From Thermoflexia bacterium (GTDB taxonomy: Bacteria > Chloroflexota > Anaerolineae > B4-G1), in assembly GCA_011192155.1 (NCBI GenBank), contig DUEK01000013.1:1-38058 (forward strand): DNA of 38,058 nucleotides. The letters are read 5' to 3'. Position 1 is the first letter of the stretch, and each line of letters starts with the position of its first letter. The position numbers were made by a program, and so were the translations under genes. This document shows positions 32,940 through 38,058 of the stretch, piece by piece. A model generated the notes under the pieces. The model was given only the letters and a program-made list of their open reading frames with translations. It was not told where the DNA came from and did no database searches.

Positions 32940-33730
32940 TAACTCGTTTCCTCCATCAACATCTTCAACTGCCTTGCCGCGCCTACGGCCTGCCCCTGCC
33001 AGTGGTTGTTCATATAGACCAGCGTCAGCGGCGCTTCCTCGTCCAACTGGCGAATCTTGGGCAGCCATTCCTCTAGTTCTTTGCCGCTGTAAGTATAGTC
33101 GTACCGTTCCCACGCCTCGTCGTGCTGCCACCACTTGGCCCGGTTGCGGCCGTGGAAACGTACATAGGCCACCGGCCCGGTCGCGACCGCCACCGGCGGC
33201 ACCAGGTTTTTGAAGCGGGGCTGATCCACGCAACAAAAGCCCAGGTCGAGCGCGCGCAACTCGCCGAACGTGCGCTCGTTGATCCACTCGCGGGAGCGAA
33301 ACTCGACCACGGCCGGCAGGTTGCCTAATCCCTCGCGCACGCGCTTGATGTAATCGCGGTTTGTCTGGTTGGCGTGGAAGGAGTAGGGAAACTGGAGCAG
33401 CACGCAGGCGAACTTTTTCGCCTCGATCAGCGGGGCCAGCCCCGTCACCAATTGTTCTATCTGCTCCGCAAGCGTAGCTTGCGCGGTCTCCCGCTCGTGG
33501 GTGATGCCTTTGTAGGCCTTGACTGTGAACAGGAACCCCTCAGGTACCTTGTCCGCCATCCGGCTCAACGTGCGAGCGTTGGGGATGCGATAGTAGCTAA
33601 AGTTCAACTCGCAGGTGGGGAACTCGGCGGCGTAGAAGGGGAGCCACTCCGCTTTGGGCAACCCTTTCGGGTAGACCGGGCCGACCCAATCTTTGTAGCT
33701 GAATCCGCTAGTTCCGATCAAGATTGTCAT
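32939..33730 (-). CDS. DUF72 (YecE-like) TIM-barrel protein
   Basis: 263 residues, the usual family length. It has the N-terminal family signature ILIGTSGFSYKDWVGPVYP, then CELNFSYYRIP and FLFTVKAYKGITH, later VVEFRSREW and AYVRFHGRN, and YMNNHWQGQAVGAARQL at the C-terminus. The fold resembles sugar-phosphate isomerase/endonuclease-IV barrels, but no reaction is established for the family. AGGAGGAACCGA precedes the ATG. It is translationally coupled to the OsmC gene. Confidence 0.93.
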   Translation of the reverse strand: MTILIGTSGFSYKDWVGPVYPKGLPKAEWLPFYAAEFPTCELNFSYYRIPNARTLSRMADKVPEGFLFTVKAYKGITHERETAQATLAEQIEQLVTGLAPLIEAKKFACVLLQFPYSFHANQTNRDYIKRVREGLGNLPAVVEFRSREWINERTFGELRALDLGFCCVDQPRFKNLVPPVAVATGPVAYVRFHGRNRAKWWQHDEAWERYDYTYSGKELEEWLPKIRQLDEEAPLTLVYMNNHWQGQAVGAARQLKMLMEETS

Positions 33731-33880
33731 TCGGTTCCTCCTGGTGCGAAGGCCGTTGCCAGAGATGTTCGGTTCTCGGCTGGCAGGGTGGATTTGGTAA
33801 GCCGCGCCGCGCCCTCATCAAGTTGGGTAGCCCAACACCCTGGCCCTGCGAAATCCCAAATAACCGCCGTGGTTTGTCTC
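33731..33880 (-). other. Gap between polysaccharide and DUF72 genes with a small hairpin
   Basis: The 150-bp spacer contains GTTGGG-TAG-CCCAAC (33822-33836), a short perfect stem with no T-run. It may end transcription of the Wzz-like operon. A strong ribosome site for DUF72 sits at its left edge. No gene is seen. Confidence 0.35.
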
Positions 33881-34546
33881 TCACTGGCGTGGTATCTCGG
33901 CCAAGATGCTCAATCCGAGACTCTCCAGTTCGGCGCTCTCGTGGACGGTGGGATCCACATAGTGCCACAGCAGCGCCAGCGCGACGCCGACGACGAACGC
34001 CAGCCCGATCTTGATCGCCGGGCCCGTCAATTGGGTGCGCAATCCGGGAGCAAGCGGCGTGGGCGCGGGCGCGTCCAGCAGGCGGACGGCGGGTTCGATG
34101 CCCTCCAACTGGGGAAAGTAGGCTGCGCCGCTCTCGGTCAGTTCGGCTCTGATGGCCTCGGCCACGGCGACGATTTGCTCCGCGTCGGGCCAGGAGAGGT
34201 AGACGATGAGGATGGACTGGGCGTTGTCGGTGTTGACGCGGCTCTGGATCTTGACAGCGAGATCGGGTTCGCTCAACCGCGCGGCGATGGCCTGAGCAAA
34301 GACGCCGGTTTCGGCCACGTCCGCCAGCCCGTTGGCGATGTACTCGGAGGTCAACCAGGGGTAATAGCGGTCGTAATCCTGGCTCAATCCCGCTGGCTCA
34401 GTCCCGGCGGCGAAACGCATCACTACCTGGTAGATCGGCGCGGGCGGGGTGTGGGCGAGCGCGGCATAGATGGCGATGACGAGCACCGGCGCGGCGACCA
34501 GCCACCAGCGGCGCAGCAGTATTTTCCAATAGGTTTGCAGTTCCAT
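33881..34546 (-). CDS. Wzz-like polysaccharide chain-length/co-polymerase membrane protein
   Basis: 221 residues. The N-terminus has the Wzz signature: ELQTYWKILLRRWW followed by a membrane helix (LVAAPVLVIAIYAALA). A ~140-residue extracytoplasmic domain follows (YQVVMRFAAGTEPAG, YLTS-like EYIANGLADV, VAEAIRAELTE), then a second helix near the end (AIKIGLAFVVGVALALLWHYV) and a short cytoplasmic tail. No Tyr-kinase domain is attached. The ATG at 34546 overlaps the stop of the glycosyltransferase by one base, implying coupling. The family sets chain length or partners the exporter of surface polysaccharides. Confidence 0.82.
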   Translation of the reverse strand: MELQTYWKILLRRWWLVAAPVLVIAIYAALAHTPPAPIYQVVMRFAAGTEPAGLSQDYDRYYPWLTSEYIANGLADVAETGVFAQAIAARLSEPDLAVKIQSRVNTDNAQSILIVYLSWPDAEQIVAVAEAIRAELTESGAAYFPQLEGIEPAVRLLDAPAPTPLAPGLRTQLTGPAIKIGLAFVVGVALALLWHYVDPTVHESAELESLGLSILAEIPRQ

Positions 34547-35622
34547 TAAACTTTTTCCTCGATAAATTTCATCAATCGCTGTTTGAACACGCTTGCGTCG
34601 AAGCGGGCAGCGTTCTCGACGCAAGCGCGGGGGTCTATTCCCTCGGCATCGAAGGCGCGCACTGCCCCGGTCAGCGACTCTGGCGTCGGCTCGTGGAAGA
34701 ACGCGCCCGTCTCCCCATCAATCACCGTGTCGAGCGCGCCGCCGCCGCCGTAGGCGATGACCGGCCGCCCCGCCGCCTGCGCCTGCACCGGCGCGATGCA
34801 AAAATCCTCCACCCCCGGCAGGATGTAGGCCCGGCAGCGGGCGTATAGCTCTGGCAGATCCTCGTCGGGCGCATAGCCCAGGAAGGTGATATTGGGCCTC
34901 GCCAGCGCCTCCAGCGATTCCCGGTCCCGTCCGTCCCCGGCGATGACCAGCGGCAGTCCAAGCTGGTTGAAAGCGCGCACGGCCAAGTCAATCCGCTTGT
35001 AGGGAACCAGGCGTGAGACAATGAGGTAATAATCGTCGCGGGTTGGCGCGGGCTGGAAACGCCCAGTCTCCACCGGTGGATGGATGATGGCCGAATCGCG
35101 GCGGTAATAGCGGCGGATGCGGGCCTGGATTTCGTGTGAGATGGCGATAAAGTGCGTGACCTGCTGCGCGGCTCGATAATCCCAACGGCGCAGCAGCTCG
35201 ATAATGGGCCGCAGCGCCCCCCTGAGCGTGGGCGGCAGCGACTCACGGGCAGCGTACCCGTCAAAGTCCCACACGTAGCGGGTGGGGGCCAGGCAATAGC
35301 AGATGTGAGCTGCCTCGCCAGTGCGCACCCCGTGGCAAAAGCCGGACTTGTTGCTCAATACCACGTCGTAACCGGAGAGATCGGTGCGGGCAAAAGCCAG
35401 GGGATAGAGGGGCAGGTAGGCCTGGTGGCGACGGTAGACGCCGGGCATCCGATCCACCCAGGTGGTGTGGATGTCCCAAGTGCGGTAGGCCGGGGGCATG
35501 GCATCGCGCCAGTACATCGAGGTGTAGATGGGGGCGCGGGGGAACATTTCGACGAGTGTCTCTAAAACATCTTCCGCGCCGCCGATTTGGTTGAGCCAGT
35601 CGTGAACGAGGGCCAGGTGCAT
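34546..35622 (-). CDS. GT4-family glycosyltransferase (WbaZ-like mannosyltransferase type)
   Basis: 358 residues. It begins LALVHDWLNQIGGAEDVL, the acceptor-domain signature of the GT4 subgroup, with CYCLAPTRYVWDF near residue 110. The donor domain has YLIVSRLVPYKRIDLAVRAF, PLVIAGDGRDRESLE and the C-terminal E-x7-E-type element PGVEDFCIAPVQAQAAGRPVIAYGGGGALD. It transfers a sugar from an NDP donor on the cytoplasmic face, presumably for an exopolysaccharide or glycolipid together with the Wzz-like protein. The ATG has a run of C instead of a ribosome site 5' of it, so it may depend on the toxin gene ending 12 bp upstream. Confidence 0.93.
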   Translation of the reverse strand: MHLALVHDWLNQIGGAEDVLETLVEMFPRAPIYTSMYWRDAMPPAYRTWDIHTTWVDRMPGVYRRHQAYLPLYPLAFARTDLSGYDVVLSNKSGFCHGVRTGEAAHICYCLAPTRYVWDFDGYAARESLPPTLRGALRPIIELLRRWDYRAAQQVTHFIAISHEIQARIRRYYRRDSAIIHPPVETGRFQPAPTRDDYYLIVSRLVPYKRIDLAVRAFNQLGLPLVIAGDGRDRESLEALARPNITFLGYAPDEDLPELYARCRAYILPGVEDFCIAPVQAQAAGRPVIAYGGGGALDTVIDGETGAFFHEPTPESLTGAVRAFDAEGIDPRACVENAARFDASVFKQRLMKFIEEKV

Positions 35623-35634
35623 TTGGGGGGTGTA

Positions 35635-35895
35635 CTATGTTGTGTATACTTTACTTCGGTGGCCGATTGCATGTACGATGAGCAATTCACAGGCCGAGTT
35701 GAGCGTATAGATGACCCGGTAATCGCCTACGTGCAGTTTGTACATGCCCCGCCATTGACCTGCAAGTGTCTCAAGCGATAGGGATTCCAGGTTCTCGGCC
35801 AGCCACTTTATTTTGCGCAAAATCCGCAGGCGAACGGACCTGCCCAGTTGTTTGAGATCGTGTTCCACGCGAGGAACGAAGGTGGCTCGGTACAT
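35635..35895 (-). CDS. RelE/ParE-family toxin
   Basis: 86 residues, typical for the family. Signature elements are FVPRVEHDLKQLGRSVRLRIL, a middle WLAENLESLSLETLAGQWRGMYKLHVG, then DYRVIYTLNSACELLIVHAIGHRSKVY with the conserved YRVIY strand and a terminal GHR-x2-VY. RelE members cleave mRNA on the ribosome, ParE members target gyrase; the sequence does not decide. The ATG lies 3 bp after the antitoxin stop and GGAG overlaps the antitoxin end, the usual order of the RelBE type. Confidence 0.9.
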   Translation of the reverse strand: MYRATFVPRVEHDLKQLGRSVRLRILRKIKWLAENLESLSLETLAGQWRGMYKLHVGDYRVIYTLNSACELLIVHAIGHRSKVYTT

Positions 35896-35898
35896 TGC

Positions 35899-36117
35899 CT
35901 ACTCCATATCCAGGCGGTGGAGCATTTCATCCAGGGGGATCAACTCCCCTCCACCCTCGACATAAGCCCGCGACTCACGCAGACGAGATTCGAACTCTGG
36001 GCGTAGCTCTAGGCCCATGTCTGGGTCGCGCAGAGTTTCTAGCAACGCTTCTTTGACCGTCTTGCTGATCAGCGCCTTTAATTCCTCTATCGTTATCCGT
36101 GTCATCGTAAGAGTCAT
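35899..36117 (-). CDS. Antitoxin of the RelE/ParE-type pair
   Basis: 72 residues. The helical N-terminus (TRITIEELKALISKTVKEALLETL) and the C-terminal RLRESRAYVEGGGELIPLDEMLHRLD, with the common Y-x-G-x(n)-P-x-DE ending of short antitoxins, probably wrap the toxin. AGGAGGTG precedes the ATG at 36117; an in-frame ATG at 36105 is a weaker alternative. The N-terminus is short, so DNA binding would need a dimeric ribbon or helix that I cannot identify. Confidence 0.85.
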   Translation of the reverse strand: MTLTMTRITIEELKALISKTVKEALLETLRDPDMGLELRPEFESRLRESRAYVEGGGELIPLDEMLHRLDME

Positions 36118-36125
36118 GGGCTTTT

Positions 36126-36156
36126 CACCTCCTGACTGGATTATACCATATATTGG
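36126..36156 (-). promoter_or_regulatory. -10 box and CCATATATTGG palindrome before the toxin-antitoxin pair
   Basis: On the - strand TATAAT (36145-36140) overlaps the TAA stop of rnhB and lies 23 bases before the antitoxin ATG, just upstream of its AGGAGGTG site (36133-36126). The near-perfect palindrome CCATATATTGG (36146-36156) abuts it, as expected of an autoregulated operator. No good -35 was found. Confidence 0.5.
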
Positions 36157-36824
36157 CTCTGTTTACCCGGTTGTGGAAGAGTCTTGTCGTCAATATTTTC
36201 TCGCAACACCAGTTCTTGCATTGGTCTCCAACTCATCCGGTGGATGGGCGATGGCCCCAGCCGGGCCAAGGCCTCCCGATGCTGGCGCGTGCCGTATCCC
36301 TTGTGCCGGGCAAAGCCGTAGCCGGGAAAGCCCTCGTCCAGCGCGATCATCAGCCGGTCGCGCGTCACTTTGGCGACGATGCTGGCGGCGGCCACGCTCA
36401 GGCAGTGGATGTCCGCCTTCGCTAACGAGCGTTGGGGCAGGTCGAGTTCCGGCAACCGCACGTAATCTATCAACAGCGCGTTGACCCTGCCGTCCAGACC
36501 GGCCACAGCGCGGGCCATCGCCTGGCGCGTGGCGGGCGCGATTCCTATCTCGTCCACCTCGGCGGGCTCCGCCCAGCCCACGCCAACCGCCTCCGCCACT
36601 TCTCGGATGGCTGGTAGAAGCTCCTCTCTTCGCGTCCGGCTCAGTTGCTTGGAATCACGCACGCTGGCCAGTAGGTCGAGCAGGTCATCTCGGTCAAGGG
36701 GCAGCACCACCGCCGCCGCGTAGACCGGCCCGGCCCACGCGCCCCGTCCGGCCTCGTCAATCCCGGCCACGCGGGTGTGACCGGCAGCCTGTAGAACCAA
36801 TTCCTCAGAGATATCGGGTTTCAT
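36141..36824 (-). CDS. rnhB: Ribonuclease HII
   Basis: It cleaves RNA in RNA-DNA hybrids and single ribonucleotides in DNA. 227 residues with GIDEAGRGAWAGPVYAAAVVL (Asp23, Glu24), RDSKQLSRTRREEL, SLAKADIHCLSVAAASIVAKVTRDRLM, and the C-terminal GYGFARHKGYGTRQHREALARLGPSPIHRMSW. The ATG overlaps the stop of the upstream GT2 gene (ATGA). The 3' end contains the -10 box of the toxin-antitoxin pair. It is a complete, apparently functional housekeeping gene. Confidence 0.97.
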   Translation of the reverse strand: MKPDISEELVLQAAGHTRVAGIDEAGRGAWAGPVYAAAVVLPLDRDDLLDLLASVRDSKQLSRTRREELLPAIREVAEAVGVGWAEPAEVDEIGIAPATRQAMARAVAGLDGRVNALLIDYVRLPELDLPQRSLAKADIHCLSVAAASIVAKVTRDRLMIALDEGFPGYGFARHKGYGTRQHREALARLGPSPIHRMSWRPMQELVLRENIDDKTLPQPGKQSQYMV

Positions 36825-37558
36825 TGCTGACGGTCGTAGAGACCGGCGTGACCGTTGCGCCGGATGCGGAGTACTTCTAGCACCATTTTTACCGAGTCCC
36901 TGATCGGGCTGACGCGGCTGCCCTCGCCATAGTACCAGTTGATGGGCGTCTCGACGAGACGGTAGCAGCGCCGCTGAGCAGCGTGCAATATCTCCACGTC
37001 AAAGGCCCAGCCGTCAATCGTCTGGACGGAGAAAAGATCGCGGGCCGCGTTTCGGCGAAAGCACTTGAAGCCGCATTGGGTATCTTGAATGCCGGGCACG
37101 GCCAGCAGACGGACGATAAGGTTAAAGATCCGGCCCATCAGGTGACGGTGACAGGGTTCGTTGTAGCGCGCCGCGCCGGGGGCCTCGCGGGAGGCGATGG
37201 CGACGTCGTAGTCGGAGAGGGCGGGGGGGAGGAATTTACTCACTTCCTCAATGGGCATCGCTAAATCTGCATCGCAGATGAACAGGTATTCGCCCCGACC
37301 CTCGAATATACCCTTACGCACCGCCGCTCCTTTGCCTGGGATGGGCTGATGGAGCAGAGAGACGGTGGGGTGTTCGGCCGCAATCTCGCGCACGACGTCG
37401 GACGTGCGGTCGGTGCTGGCGTTATCCACTACCAGCACCTCTGTCGAGTAGTCTTGTGCTTCGGCGAAGGCGATCACTTGCGGCAGAGTCGTCGGTAGGC
37501 GGCGTTCCTCGTTGTAGGCAGGAACGATGATCGTCAGGAATGGATTGTTCTGGTCTAT
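36821..37558 (-). CDS. GT2-family dolichyl-phosphate-sugar-synthase-like glycosyltransferase (probable AUA start)
   Basis: About 245 residues. The catalytic core is clear: LTIIVPAYNEERRLPTTLPQ, VLVVDNASTDRTSD, GKGAAVRKGIFEGRGEYLFICDADLAMP (DXD), DTQCGFKCFRRNAARDLF. The conserved N-terminal strand lies upstream of the first GTG (37477), and no ATG, GTG or TTG exists in frame before the stop at 37616-37618. GAGGTG lies exactly 5 bases before an ATA at 37558, which I take as start; CTG at 37537 is the alternative. The family makes polyprenyl-phosphate-sugars, which would feed PMT-type enzymes such as that at 263-2488. There is no C-terminal membrane part. Confidence 0.88.
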   Translation of the reverse strand: MDQNNPFLTIIVPAYNEERRLPTTLPQVIAFAEAQDYSTEVLVVDNASTDRTSDVVREIAAEHPTVSLLHQPIPGKGAAVRKGIFEGRGEYLFICDADLAMPIEEVSKFLPPALSDYDVAIASREAPGAARYNEPCHRHLMGRIFNLIVRLLAVPGIQDTQCGFKCFRRNAARDLFSVQTIDGWAFDVEILHAAQRRCYRLVETPINWYYGEGSRVSPIRDSVKMVLEVLRIRRNGHAGLYDRQQ

Positions 37559-37721
37559 GGCTGCACCTCGATTTGTTGTGGATTTTCTGTATGATACCTG
37601 TTTCGAGGGCTTTCGTCAACTCTGGTCAGGATGCGTTCGAGGTACGATTGGTCAACGGTTCGGCTACGTTGTGCCGTCCGGCACACTTCTTTTGATTATG
37701 TCCGTGAGCCACAGATGGCAA

Positions 37722-37751
37722 GACACCCGGCGTCTGCACACGCCGGGTGTC
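37722..37751. terminator. Strong 12-bp hairpin after the dehydrogenase gene
   Basis: GACACCCGGCGT (37722-37733) and ACGCCGGGTGTC (37740-37751) form a perfect stem with a 6-base loop, 51 bp past the stop of the dehydrogenase gene. There is no T-run on either strand. The remaining ~240-bp spacer shows no gene; a smaller GTGCC/GGCAC stem sits near 37670. Confidence 0.55.
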
Positions 37752-37802
37752 TGCTCTAGAGGAACAAGTAGCGCCAGATGTCAGATGCTCTACCAGATTG
37801 TT

Positions 37803-38058
37803 CTAGGGGAATACCCCGCGAGCACTTACTGCGCCGGCCACCCTGTCCACGGCCAGCATGTAGGCTCCCAATCGTAACGACGCCCCCTGCTTGTTGCTAA
37901 AGTCCCACACCTCCTTAAAACTGCGGACCAGGACGCGTTCCAGGTTGTCGTTGACCTCGGCCTCGTCCCAGAAAAAGCCTAGTTCTGACGGATTCTGTGG
38001 CTCAAGTCTGCGGAGCATCCTGAGTAGGCCGAAGGCCGTATCGAAGCCGAGTCCTGAG
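37803..38058 (-). CDS. C-terminal part of glutamate dehydrogenase (5' end outside window)
   Basis: The frame stays open to the window edge, giving 84 residues before the stop at 37803. GFFWDEAEVNDNLERVLVRS followed by FKEVWDFSNKQG and ASLRLGAYMLAVDRVAGAV matches the C-terminal helices of Glu/Leu/Phe/Val dehydrogenases (W-E-EV-L-I--A, then AAY--A--R). The enzyme converts glutamate to 2-oxoglutarate and ammonia with NAD(P). The catalytic Lys and cofactor domain lie outside. The substrate assignment to glutamate rather than another amino acid is by pattern. Confidence 0.8.
   Translation of the reverse strand, partial: SGLGFDTAFGLLRMLRRLEPQNPSELGFFWDEAEVNDNLERVLVRSFKEVWDFSNKQGASLRLGAYMLAVDRVAGAVSARGVFP

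Noticed and set aside
33374-34549. Long + strand reading frame (391 codons) opposite the DUF72, Wzz-like and GT4 genes
   Set aside because: It lies antisense to three clearly recognisable genes, has no domain pattern, and arises from the GC-rich codon bias of the opposite strand.
37600-37802. Possible tRNA or small gene in the spacer before the dehydrogenase end
   Set aside because: No cloverleaf, no TTCGA arm paired correctly; only hairpins are visible.

Overview
The window reads as chromosomal DNA of a GC-rich bacterium, most probably a Chloroflexota (Anaerolineae-like) lineage. This is inferred from gene content: large membrane glycosyltransferases with repeated C-terminal beta-sandwich domains, Pro/Thr-linker lipobox-free anchored proteins, many GAF/histidine-kinase proteins, and effector-associated-domain (EAD) proteins. 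No rRNA or 16S is present to confirm it. No tRNA, rRNA or CRISPR array was seen.

Layout. (1) 1-5235, + strand: the end of one and a complete second PMT/ArnT-like membrane glycosyltransferase, uvrC, and a membrane-anchored Pro/Thr-linker protein with its own promoter. (2) 5365-15518, - strand: a compact set of genes that looks like one operon, transcribed as 7xGAF protein, AlaRS-like orphan synthetase, GAF-GAF histidine kinase, response regulator, degenerate receiver with an EAD-like tail, EAD-trypsin-like protease, and possibly a phytol/dolichol-kinase-like membrane protein. Gaps are 3-47 bp. I regard this as the strongest candidate for an undescribed system: sensors and a two-component relay apparently feeding an EAD-coupled protease, with an alanyl-tRNA-synthetase-like enzyme that lacks editing and C-Ala domains. 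An unusual interlocking inverted-repeat leader and a decayed second AlaRS-like start lie just upstream. (3) 16084-20504, - strand: four genes with two consecutive SPFH/band-7-like membrane proteins, a TPR protein and a small Lys-tailed protein. (4) 20794-24461, + strand: a death-like-domain/NB-ARC STAND ATPase followed 2 bp later by an intramembrane M50-like metalloprotease, behind a clear sigma70-type promoter. (5) 24535-28415: small membrane proteins, a cyclic-nucleotide-binding/double-bPH membrane protein and a peptide deformylase, flanked by two identical inverted copies of a 121-bp MITE, each with a perfect 9-bp target duplication. (6) 28673-32209, + strand: two receiver-GAF-histidine kinase proteins in tandem. 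(7) 32523-38058, - strand: OsmC and DUF72 genes; Wzz-like, GT4 and GT2 genes of surface polysaccharide or glycolipid synthesis; a RelE/antitoxin pair; rnhB; and the 3' end of a glutamate dehydrogenase.

The common theme is signalling and biological conflict: two separate modules pair regulators with proteases (EAD-trypsin and STAND-M50), and GAF sensors recur in four genes. Short palindromic repeats have also invaded coding sequence in frame in at least two genes. Everything here comes from reading the sequence; family assignments rest on recognised motifs, not on database searches.
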